From: Nitrospira sp.
GTDB taxonomy: Bacteria; Nitrospirota; Nitrospiria; Nitrospirales; Nitrospiraceae
Reading direction: 5' to 3'
Assembly: GCA_030456405.1 (NCBI GenBank)
Contig: JAKDNQ010000157.1
Span: forward strand, 1-5,616
Length of the DNA: 5,616 nucleotides
The notes below the pieces were generated by a model. It saw nothing but the letters and a program-made list of their open reading frames with translations. It had not been told where the DNA came from and ran no database searches. This document shows positions 1-5,520 of the stretch, one piece after another (the stretch's first letter is position 1; each line of letters opens with the position of its first letter). The translations under genes and the position numbers were made by a program.

Positions 1-342
1 GCGTGGAGCCTCGGTGGCATTTTTATTTACCAGAGTCGTGAATTATTCAGGCTAGAGGAGACGCTGACCCTCCATGGCCTGGGGCTGTTTCCAATGTTGG
101 GGGTGAGCCTGAAGACCACCAACTGTCTGGAATCCCTGAATGCGCAGCTCGGCCAGCTCACCGACAAGGTGGATCACTGGCGCACGTCGGACCAGAAACA
201 GCGCTGGGTAGCCAGTGCGCTGAGCCTCATCGAGCCGCGCCTGCGGAGGATCAAGGGCTACCGCCATCTCCCGCAGTTGCGGGCGGCGCTGCAGGCCAAG
301 ATTGGGAAGGCTGAACGCGTGGGAGGAACTCGCATTGCATGA
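1..342 (+). pseudogene. IS256-family (mutator) transposase, C-terminal fragment
   Basis: The frame is open from the left edge to a TGA at 340-342, so the 5' part lies outside the window or is lost. From about position 52 the translation matches the C-terminal end of IS256-family DDE transposases: LEETLTLHGLG, then VSLKTTNCLESLNAQ, KVDHWRTSDQKQRWV and RRIKGYRHLPQLRAAL. In this family the TTNxxES stretch lies close to the last catalytic glutamate. The first 17 codons do not fit the family well. AWSL resembles the A-x-SL that normally comes just before the LEETLTLH block, so a short AT-rich insertion near 16-51 is possible. The piece is GC-rich (41 of 60 bases in 181-240). It is too short to be active. 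Family assignment is from recalled consensus and is firm; whether the full gene exists to the left cannot be seen. Confidence 0.85.
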
Positions 343-375
343 GGACTGCATCGGAGCCGCTTCGGAGTTTCAACT

Positions 376-542
376 AAGAGTGGGATTGACTCCAAGGCCG
401 CAGAGCTTGAGGTCGCGTAGCACTGCGCACCAACTCTCCGTGCTCTCGCGATAAGCGTCCTAGATGGAGATCACTTTCTTGGTCCCATTGGGTTGCGCAA
501 CGACCACGTCTCCCGGAGCCTTTCAAGGTAAACTCCGTCTCC
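376..542 (-). pseudogene. IS256-type transposase, internal fragment, frameshifted
   Basis: Read on the minus strand from 542, one frame gives GDGVYLERLRE. This resembles the conserved DGVY-x-x-x-R segment around the first catalytic aspartate of IS256-type transposases. Near 510 the match moves to another frame, which gives VVAQPNGTKKVISI, a TAG at 460-462, then DAYRESTESWCAVLRDLKLCG and LGVNPTL. The family pattern I recall here is KKELxAxxDGYRES-x-SW-x-x-LLxDLKxRGL. The DGAxGFW block that should follow is missing, so the fragment is cut at about 376. It lies opposite in orientation to the fragment at 1-342 and comes from a different IS256 subgroup, so the two are not halves of one gene. The other end almost touches the stop codon of the SGNH gene. 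It is non-functional. Confidence 0.72.
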
Positions 543-552
543 ACATCTCTGC

Positions 553-1722
553 CTATGGCCGATCATCCTGTCCTGGTCTAGTTTCAACCCGTGCAAACTC
601 ATGCTTAATAGCCTCCGCTAGAACCTTCGCGACGAGTTCGTGTCCACGTGCGTTCCAATGTAAATCGCCTGGCAAATGTATCGCCTCATCAGTTCCATCG
701 AAGTATTGACCTAATAAAAGGCATGAAATCCCCTCTCCTCTGAGGTGGGAGCATATTTTTCGAAAACTAAGTATGTCTTTGTTGAAAGCTATCACAATTT
801 TTGCCTCTGGCTGTTTTTCGATGATAGTGCGCCTCAATTCATGTAATTCTTCAATCATTAGGCGTTCAACGGGCTTGTCTGGGAAACTTAACTTATCGCC
901 ATCTTTCCTGTCACCGACAGGGTTTGTTAATTCCTTGGAGGATGATTTCTCCCCAGGATGAGTATTCCCTCTTCCGAATTGTTCGCGAAGTCCGTTTAAA
1001 CCCTTCATTAGGTACAATCCCGATGCCAACTTGGCAGCATATTGAATCAACTTCGGTGTTTGCTGCACTGGGTAGTTGTGCAAAACAAGGTTGTCGTTTT
1101 CAAGACGAAAGACAGGCTTGGGATAAGTAAGGTAGACAGTAGATTCGGTAATCCCAAGCAAGTCGTTTTCAACGACAAGTATTACGATCATATCGGCTTG
1201 ATACTTGTACCCTTCATTCTGATACAGAAGTAGCTCCTGATCGGTGCTGTACCCACTTACTCCCAAATTCACGGTTTCAAGATTAGGCACGAGGCCTTCC
1301 AGGAGTGTCGTGAACATTTCGTGTTCATTAACCCCAAATCCCCAAACGAAAGAGTCACCCAAGACGAGAACTCGCCGCCGCTCGTCCCTACGATCATATG
1401 GCACTTCAGGACCACGAAAGCCGTTGGCGTTAATTCGAATTGTAGTGCTAAACCCGTACGAGTCGAATCGTCCACTGGTACTAGGATTATGCGCCCAGCC
1501 ATAACGGGAGTCGAACTTCCAAAAGTTCGTAATTTGGCCGGTTCGCGGCGCCCAATGAGGCAAGAAAATGCGGACCACACTTTCAACCATGATCAGACTC
1601 AAAACTAAACTAGAAGCGACCAGCAAGAGCGGAATACCGAGACGTCGAAAGAGCCCACCTTGCTTCCGCGGACTATTATTTGGTTCGCCTGAATCTGAAC
1701 TCGTATCCCCTGCATTTATCAT
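553..1722 (-). CDS. Membrane-anchored SGNH/GDSL-family hydrolase or acyltransferase
   Basis: A 389-residue protein. The N-terminus is polar and basic (to R27), followed by one hydrophobic segment at about 29-49 with no clear cleavage site. It is therefore probably anchored in the inner membrane with the catalytic domain outside. SGNH blocks seen: GDSF with the nucleophile candidate S124, NLGVSGYSTDQ at 152-162 (block II glycine), ENDL with N186 (block III), and GDLHWN at 352-357 with D353 and H355 (block V). Residues 190-290 are variable and polar. Proteins of this kind in glycan loci remove or transfer acetyl or other acyl groups; the substrate cannot be told from sequence. The ATG at 1722 has AGGA at 1730-1733, seven bases upstream. 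The 3' end is about 10 bases from an IS256 fragment, but the DxHWN block and a final helix are present, so the fold looks complete. It is AT-richer than the GT4 gene (25 G+C in 1141-1200). Confidence 0.88.
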   Translation of the reverse strand: MINAGDTSSDSGEPNNSPRKQGGLFRRLGIPLLLVASSLVLSLIMVESVVRIFLPHWAPRTGQITNFWKFDSRYGWAHNPSTSGRFDSYGFSTTIRINANGFRGPEVPYDRRDERRRVLVLGDSFVWGFGVNEHEMFTTLLEGLVPNLETVNLGVSGYSTDQELLLYQNEGYKYQADMIVILVVENDLLGITESTVYLTYPKPVFRLENDNLVLHNYPVQQTPKLIQYAAKLASGLYLMKGLNGLREQFGRGNTHPGEKSSSKELTNPVGDRKDGDKLSFPDKPVERLMIEELHELRRTIIEKQPEAKIVIAFNKDILSFRKICSHLRGEGISCLLLGQYFDGTDEAIHLPGDLHWNARGHELVAKVLAEAIKHEFARVETRPGQDDRP

Positions 1723-1947
1723 CTTGTCGTCCTAGACGATAGATACCTGCAAACAGTTCGAGTACACACTTTATAGGGGTCAAGGGGAAATTGCATGTCA
1801 GCGCAACCTGGGTCGCAGTCGGTTAGTTTATCCATTTCTTACCCTTTCGACACATTAGAACTACCTTATTAAATCTGAGCCAGGCCGAACTTAGGACTAA
1901 GGCAATACTTGCACTGCCTTTGAGGCTGCACCGGTGAGGAAGACATC

Positions 1948-1986
1948 TTGGAAAGGAAGCTACCATTTTGGCAGCTTCCTTTCCAA
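1948..1986. repeat. Perfect 14-bp inverted repeat (hairpin)
   Basis: TTGGAAAGGAAGCT at 1948-1961 pairs perfectly with AGCTTCCTTTCCAA at 1973-1986. Inside, after one A-C mismatch, CC (1963-1964) can pair with GG (1970-1971), leaving an ATTTT loop. No T-run follows on either strand, so it is not a canonical rho-independent terminator. It lies about 225 bases upstream of the SGNH start and downstream of the ISL3 remnant. It could block read-through, serve as a recombination or protein-binding site, or be an end of a small repeat element. Confidence 0.75.
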
Positions 1987-2074
1987 CCTGCTAACCGGCC
2001 ACAGCGCCCAGTCGACGTTAGATAAAATGGCTCCGTTTCAATGCAGATTCGAATGGGTGAATTACCCTCATTTC

Positions 2075-2378
2075 CTGGGGTAAGAAGGCGGTCATAATCT
2101 TGAGTCGGAGATACTCCTCATCCCGATAACATAGGCACACCGTTGAATCACGCGAATCTTGTTATTCAGTGCAAGGCGTACAATACCTCGCCATGCCGTC
2201 TCAGTGCCCACTCGATACGAGCGGCAAATGCCGGAGCCGCTGTCACTTGATCTACGCTTGCCAGGGACTAACTGGTGAGCTAGCCTTCCCGACTATAATC
2301 CAAGAGTTGACCGAACTCCTCCTTGAGCAGGTAGGCAGTGGCCAGTCACTTGTTGACCCGAAGCAAGAGGCGCATGGC
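2075..2378 (-). pseudogene. ISL3-family transposase, degraded C-terminal remnant
   Basis: Reading the minus strand from 2378 and allowing frame changes recovers, in order, segments typical of the end of ISL3-family transposases. They are AMRLLLRVNK, a stop, LATAYLLKEEFGQLLDYSREG, then after a one-base shift WQA-stop-IK-stop-QRL (recalled family form WRASLKWQRL), FAARIEW, WRGIV, NNKIRVIQR (from 2166) and, after another shift, RDEEYLRLKIMTAFLPQ ending near 2075. Two of the stops sit where the recalled family has S and W, which fits single-base decay (TCG to TAG, TGG to TGA). About a dozen codons seem to be missing between WRGIV and NNKIR. The N-terminal two-thirds of the transposase is absent. 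The remnant begins where a Gfo/Idh-like remnant ends. A possible terminal-repeat trace is GGCTCC at 2029-2034, but this is weak. Confidence 0.82.
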
Positions 2379-2379
2379 A

Positions 2380-2596
2380 TGCTGGAGGCGTACAGATGCA
2401 CACGGCATCAGATCGTTCAACAGCCAGCAGTTCCTCTGAAGTACCGTAGCTCTTAGTTCCAGGCACAATACTTCGCATCACAGCCTGGGCGACATCCGAG
2501 GGGATCTGCCACCGCGACGAGTTCGGCGCTGGCGCATCGCAAGATTGGGCGTGCATAATACTACGCATGGCGGCCGGTGCCAAAGGCGTAATGCAA
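2380..2596 (-). pseudogene. Gfo/Idh/MocA-type oxidoreductase, broken N-terminal remnant
   Basis: On the minus strand from about 2596, one frame gives LHYAFGTGRHA, a stop, YYARPILRCA and then SAELVAVADP (ending near 2501). This is the Rossmann NAD(P)-binding beta-alpha-beta unit of Gfo/Idh/MocA proteins with its usual ELVAVADP second strand. About 40 bases on, a different frame gives YGTSEELLAVERSDAVCIC then TPPACHAPLA (2448-2362), matching the family's Y-x-x-x-xELLA-x-x-x-xDAV-x-I-x-TP-x-x-x-HAPLA. The next expected motif, EKP with the catalytic lysine, is missing because the sequence changes to ISL3 transposase near 2380. At least one stop and one frameshift make it dead. Members in glycan loci usually oxidise or reduce nucleotide sugars, so a sugar-modifying step may have been lost here. 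The homology call comes from motif order and was not searched. Confidence 0.65.
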
Positions 2597-2732
2597 AGAG
2601 GCCCCTTTGTGAGGCTATTGGTTTAGAGCTTGTCACAATCGATATCTATATAAGTATAAAATGGTGGTTATATAAACCTACGTTTATCTGAACAAAACTC
2701 TTGCACTAGAAAGTGTGCCCGAAGCATTGCCC

Positions 2733-3896
2733 TTACCGATGCATCAACAGTTCTTTATAGGTTGATGCGACTCGATCAGCCATGGCTGTCGCGGAAAACT
2801 CCCTTTCGACTCGTTTTCTGCCCTGCTCACCCATCTTTCTGGCAACCTCAGGAGATTTGATCAATCGTCGGCATCGTTCCGCAAGATTGTCCACATCCAT
2901 CGGCTCAACCAGATACCCATCGACTCCATCCTCAATAATTTCAGGAATCCCTCCTACTCGACTTGCCACGATAGGTAGAGATGCCGCCATTGCCTCGAGA
3001 AGAGCCATGGGAATCCCCTCGCTTAAGGAAGGGAGCACAAAGATATCCATCGCCTGCAGTAATACATCAGTATCCTCTCGATGCCCTAAAAACACAACGT
3101 TGTCAGAGATCCCCAAGTCATGTGTCTGCGTTAAGAGATCCTGCCGAATGCTGCCCTCACCCACTATCAATACTTTCACATTTGCCCCCCTGCGCAATAG
3201 AACTCTTGCTGCCTGTAACAAGTATGGAATGCCTTTTACAGGAGTGAGCCGGCCGACAGTGCCGATCAGGCAGGTCTCCCCATCTACACTCAACTCCTTG
3301 CGAGTGCGCCACCTGTCTGTCTGAACCGACTTCCCTTCGAGATCGATCCCGTTCCGAATGCACGCAACTCTGGAGACCTCTCCTTGAGCCTTGTATTTGG
3401 CTTCGATCTGCGATGACACACCGATGATGACATCGACACAAGACCGATGGACATTTCGTTCGATGGATTCATAACAACTCATTTTGAAAGCCTGCAGGCC
3501 TTCAAAGGGCTCAGAGAGCCCATGCACTGTTCGCACGACATGTCGAATACCGCATAACTTCGCCACCGGCGCCGCCAGAATGGTGTCTTTGTACTTGTGC
3601 GTGTGAATAATTCGGAAATTTGACTTCTTGAATTCACGGACCAACTCGAGGAAAATCTTACCGCTTCCCCACCGATTTTCAGAGAACACTTTCACCGGGA
3701 TACCCAGCGAACCGATCTCCTTTTCCAATCTCCCTTCATTGAACAGAATCACCGACAGATTCATCTCGGCCCTGCACACCAGCTTCGATAGCAATACTTT
3801 GAGTTGAACCTCCGCTCCAGCCCATAGATCACCTACAGCTATGTGGCAGACGGAAATGGCTTGGTCGGGAGAAGTATTCGAGGTCTGAAAATACAA
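2733..3896 (-). CDS. GT4-type glycosyltransferase (GT-B fold)
   Basis: A 387-residue cytoplasmic protein of normal length for family GT4. The N-terminal acceptor domain has CHIAVGDLWAGAEVQ at 17-31 (glycine-rich loop with GAE) and HTH at 98-100. The hinge region has IRNGID at 180-185. The C-terminal nucleotide-sugar domain has GRLTPVKG at 215-222 (K221), GEGS at 247-250, and the E-x7-E motif with E293 and E301 inside PSLSEGIPMALLEAMA. PIVASRVGGIPEII and DGYLVEP follow. GT4 enzymes are retaining transferases that add a sugar from a nucleotide donor; donor and acceptor cannot be read here. There is no signal peptide or membrane segment. The start is TTG, chosen because AAGGAG lies eight bases upstream and no ATG fits. 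It lies 278 bases downstream of the ATP-grasp gene on the same strand, so co-transcription is possible. It is GC-rich (37 of 60 bases in 3241-3300), unlike the neighbouring ATP-grasp gene. Confidence 0.95.
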   Translation of the reverse strand: MYFQTSNTSPDQAISVCHIAVGDLWAGAEVQLKVLLSKLVCRAEMNLSVILFNEGRLEKEIGSLGIPVKVFSENRWGSGKIFLELVREFKKSNFRIIHTHKYKDTILAAPVAKLCGIRHVVRTVHGLSEPFEGLQAFKMSCYESIERNVHRSCVDVIIGVSSQIEAKYKAQGEVSRVACIRNGIDLEGKSVQTDRWRTRKELSVDGETCLIGTVGRLTPVKGIPYLLQAARVLLRRGANVKVLIVGEGSIRQDLLTQTHDLGISDNVVFLGHREDTDVLLQAMDIFVLPSLSEGIPMALLEAMAASLPIVASRVGGIPEIIEDGVDGYLVEPMDVDNLAERCRRLIKSPEVARKMGEQGRKRVEREFSATAMADRVASTYKELLMHR

Positions 3897-3904
3897 CTAT
3901 TGTG

Positions 3905-3910
3905 CTCCTT
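3905..3910 (-). promoter_or_regulatory. Ribosome binding site AAGGAG fixing a TTG start
   Basis: The minus strand reads AAGGAG, eight bases and then TTG at 3896-3894. This strong Shine-Dalgarno match decides the unusual start codon of the glycosyltransferase. Confidence 0.8.
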
Positions 3911-3998
3911 GCTAAAATCTGGAGAATGCGATACTTCTGAATTCTTACTTAGTTCGATCACAATCAGACCTACCTCGAACCCAAGGTCTTCTCTTATG

Positions 3999-4135
3999 GG
4001 ATGCGGAAACCTTCGACTGCTGTCCTAATAGGATGCTGAAACGTCCCTCCAGCATACGAAGATCGTTTTCCGTGAGACGTGAAAGGTGAAACGTGTCACG
4101 AAGTTCCCCGTTTCTCGTCCGAGCCAAAAACGGCT
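3999..4135. repeat. Partial copy of a dispersed repeat, related at one end to the MITE at 5110
   Basis: AGGATGCTGAAA at 4030-4041 followed by CGTCCCTCCAGC (to 4053) closely resembles the left end of the MITE at 5111-5134 (AGGATGCTGAAAAAGTCCGCCAGC). A weaker echo, GGATGCGGAAACC, lies about 32 bases earlier at 3999-4011. The sequence then differs from the MITE: it holds a GTGAAAGGTGAAACGTG direct-repeat tract (about 4079-4095) and ends with a small AGCC...GGCT hairpin near 4122-4135. No matching right terminal repeat is visible, so this is a solo end or a different member of the same repeat group. It fills much of the gap between the glycosyltransferase and ATP-grasp genes. Confidence 0.55.
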
Positions 4136-4174
4136 ATCCAACAGGACCTAGCAACTATGTGAAATCTCGAACTG

Positions 4175-5092
4175 TTAGGTCTCCGAGGACATTTCCCATT
4201 TTTCCCCTAACTTCACGTCCCAAATTTCTGGTCGCAACTTATAGTTACCTGCTGTATGTGTAAAGGTGAACTCTCCAAAATATATTTTTCCATCCAAGCT
4301 GTATAAATCAATGCGTACGAAATCAAAACCCGCCGATAGTTCCGATGCAATTGAAATCATTTGCTCAAAGTTAATCGGCTTTGCCATAGCAGGCCGAGAT
4401 GCATGTACTCTGTAGTGCAGATCGAGTTGATTCCATTGAGTGTCAAAAAAAGGGTTTATGTCATGAGTCGGATTGTCGACATGAATAACCTCAGGAGTTC
4501 CTTTGAAACACCAGAACTTATAGTCCAGAGGCCCGCTACCATCCTGGTTACTTAGATACTCTTCAATCATCACCCTAGGTTTGATGTGATAGTACTGGTA
4601 TTCTCGATCCGACCAATAATAATTGCTTTTCAACCAATCCGACAATTGACTAATGACGTCAATTCGGTCGGGGTTTCCTTTGACGACAATATTATTCCTA
4701 CTACCGTGATTTGTTTTGATAATGTACTCCGCTGGCAAAGTGTCAAAAGGAATTGCACTAGGGTCTGTTCCGTGCCAGAGGAGTTTGACTAAATGCTGTT
4801 CTCCCACCTTGTTACTCACATAAGCTCTCGCCGCATACTTATCTGCAAGCTGTGTAAAAATAGGATTGTGACCTCGATTCCAGGAAATCATTCTACAGAA
4901 CAGCTTCTCGGTAAAGGTCTGTGGATTCGTCACATTTAGATGTTTTCCATGCACGCGAAGATATTTTTCCAACAAATATCGCTCACCATCGGATCGACGC
5001 ATCACGCGCCGCTTTAGGCCCCGTAAACTCTTAAAAGTATCGTGAATCCACGTGTCTCGTAATTTGTCTACACCATCGTTGTACATCTTCAT
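4175..5092 (-). CDS. TupA-like ATP-grasp ligase
   Basis: A 305-residue protein matching the TupA-like ATP-grasp family over nearly its whole length. Family segments in order: NPQTFTEKL at 56-64, DKYAARAYV at 84-92, YIIKTNHGS at 123-131 (K126 probable ATP-binding lysine), IVVKG at 135-139, KPRVMIEEYL at 171-180 (E177/E178 adenine-side contacts), DYKFWCF at 190-196, FVRIDLYS at 258-265 and GKIYFGEFTF at 268-277. D262 and E274 are the likely metal ligands. The usual glycine loop HGSGxN is HGSRNN here. ATP-grasp ligases activate a carboxylate as acyl-phosphate and join an amine. TupA is named from teichuronopeptide synthesis, so amidation of a glycan uronate or peptide is the best guess. ATG at 5092 is chosen because an in-frame TGA lies four codons upstream; the ribosome site is weak (GAAAG), and ATG at 5086 is an alternative. 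The gene is AT-rich (23 G+C in 4681-4740). Confidence 0.9.
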   Translation of the reverse strand: MKMYNDGVDKLRDTWIHDTFKSLRGLKRRVMRRSDGERYLLEKYLRVHGKHLNVTNPQTFTEKLFCRMISWNRGHNPIFTQLADKYAARAYVSNKVGEQHLVKLLWHGTDPSAIPFDTLPAEYIIKTNHGSRNNIVVKGNPDRIDVISQLSDWLKSNYYWSDREYQYYHIKPRVMIEEYLSNQDGSGPLDYKFWCFKGTPEVIHVDNPTHDINPFFDTQWNQLDLHYRVHASRPAMAKPINFEQMISIASELSAGFDFVRIDLYSLDGKIYFGEFTFTHTAGNYKLRPEIWDVKLGEKWEMSSET

Positions 5093-5109
5093 TGAAATCT
5101 TTCATCTAG

Positions 5110-5231
5110 CAGGATGCTGAAAAAGTCCGCCAGCGGCGTTCTCGCATCGCTCAGAGACTCAACGTACCGAATCGTACGCCTCGCCTCTTCGCTCGCTGCG
5201 GCCTTGCTGGACAGTCTTTTTGAGCATCCTG
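5110..5231. mobile_element. 122-bp MITE with terminal inverted repeats
   Basis: The left end CAGGATGCTGAAAAAGTCC (5110-5128) is mirrored by the right end (5209-5231), whose reverse complement begins CAGGATGCTCAAAAAGACTG. Both continue to a shared CCAGC, giving an imperfect terminal repeat of about 25 bp. Between them are a GC-rich core and a small CGTAC/GTACG hairpin at 5163-5178. There is no transposase, so mobility would need enzymes supplied elsewhere. I recall near-identical elements as abundant in Nitrospira genomes, but this was not searched. No clear target-site duplication is visible. Only 17 bases separate it from the ATP-grasp start codon, so the leader of that gene must cross it or begin inside it. 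Short frames inside it are not real genes. Confidence 0.8.
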
Positions 5232-5275
5232 AAACTATTGTGACATTGGCGCCATAGGGAAGATTCCACCAGCGT

Positions 5276-5292
5276 CTTGTGTATACACCAAG
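5276..5292. repeat. Near-perfect palindrome, possible operator
   Basis: CTTGTGTATACACCAAG reads almost the same on both strands: CTTG pairs with CAAG around TGTATACA, with one extra C. It lies upstream of both the MITE (on the minus strand) and the small plus-strand ORF. The size suits a dimeric regulator, but nothing else supports this. Confidence 0.35.
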
Positions 5293-5327
5293 TTTTTCCA
5301 CAGCCTTCTAGTTTTGACCTGCTGTTG

Positions 5328-5339
5328 CTTTCCGGAAAG
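5328..5339. repeat. 12-bp perfect palindrome
   Basis: CTTTCCGGAAAG is a perfect 12-bp palindrome without a loop, about 80 bases before the small plus-strand ORF. A protein-binding site is possible; chance is not excluded. Confidence 0.35.
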
Positions 5340-5418
5340 ACGTTAGCCACGCTGCCATTCCACGAGATACGCCTTTCGTTTCACGTTTTACATTTCCCGG
5401 ATATCGAGGAGTTCACCT

Positions 5419-5520
5419 ATGCCAACTGATTTCTCTGCAGCTGCTAAGGACGAGAAACCGGCCTTTCACCAAGCCGTGGGAGCGGGACGCCCCATGGATG
5501 TTTCGTCGGTGCTAACGTAG
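5419..5520 (+). CDS. Possible small protein of 33 residues, unknown
   Basis: ATG at 5419 is preceded by GAGGAG at 5406-5411 with a seven-base gap, a good ribosome site. The frame runs to TAG at 5518-5520. The product begins MPTDFSAAAKDEKPAF and ends MDVSSVLT. It is polar, without a membrane segment or any motif I recognise. It could be a true small protein or the start of a longer gene cut by a mutation: after the stop the same frame stays open for another 20 codons to a TGA near 5581. It overlaps the minus-strand frame at the right edge, so at most one of the two is likely real. The strong start site is the only support. Confidence 0.33.
   Translation: MPTDFSAAAKDEKPAFHQAVGAGRPMDVSSVLT

Noticed and set aside
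52..351. Minus-strand open frame of 99 codons opposite the IS256 fragment
   Set aside because: It is the shadow of the transposase frame; the plus-strand translation has the conserved family motifs.
1770..1790. TATAAAGT on the minus strand as a -10 box for the SGNH gene, with TTGACC nearby
   Set aside because: The TTGACC lies only two bases before TATAAA, far from the usual 17, and no better -35 box is found at the right distance.
2169..2456. Plus-strand open frame of 95 codons
   Set aside because: It lies opposite the ISL3 and Gfo/Idh remnants, whose minus-strand translations explain the sequence. No ribosome site or recognisable motif supports it.
2636..2690. Very AT-rich tract with several TATA-like boxes and an ATAAAC-CTAC-GTTTAT inverted repeat
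   Set aside because: No matching -35 box lies at a proper spacing on either strand, and the hairpin is short and AT-only, so neither a promoter nor a terminator is supported.
2782..3324. Plus-strand open frame of 180 codons
   Set aside because: It is antisense to the GT4 gene, whose catalytic motifs are clear on the minus strand.
4122..4135. AGCC...GGCT hairpin with a run of A/T in the loop as terminator of the ATP-grasp gene
   Set aside because: The stem is only four pairs and the T-run is inside the loop rather than after the stem.
5089..5350. Minus-strand frames of 60-70 codons across the MITE
   Set aside because: They are made mostly of MITE sequence, which often gets annotated as small hypothetical proteins. 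No family motif or good start site is present.
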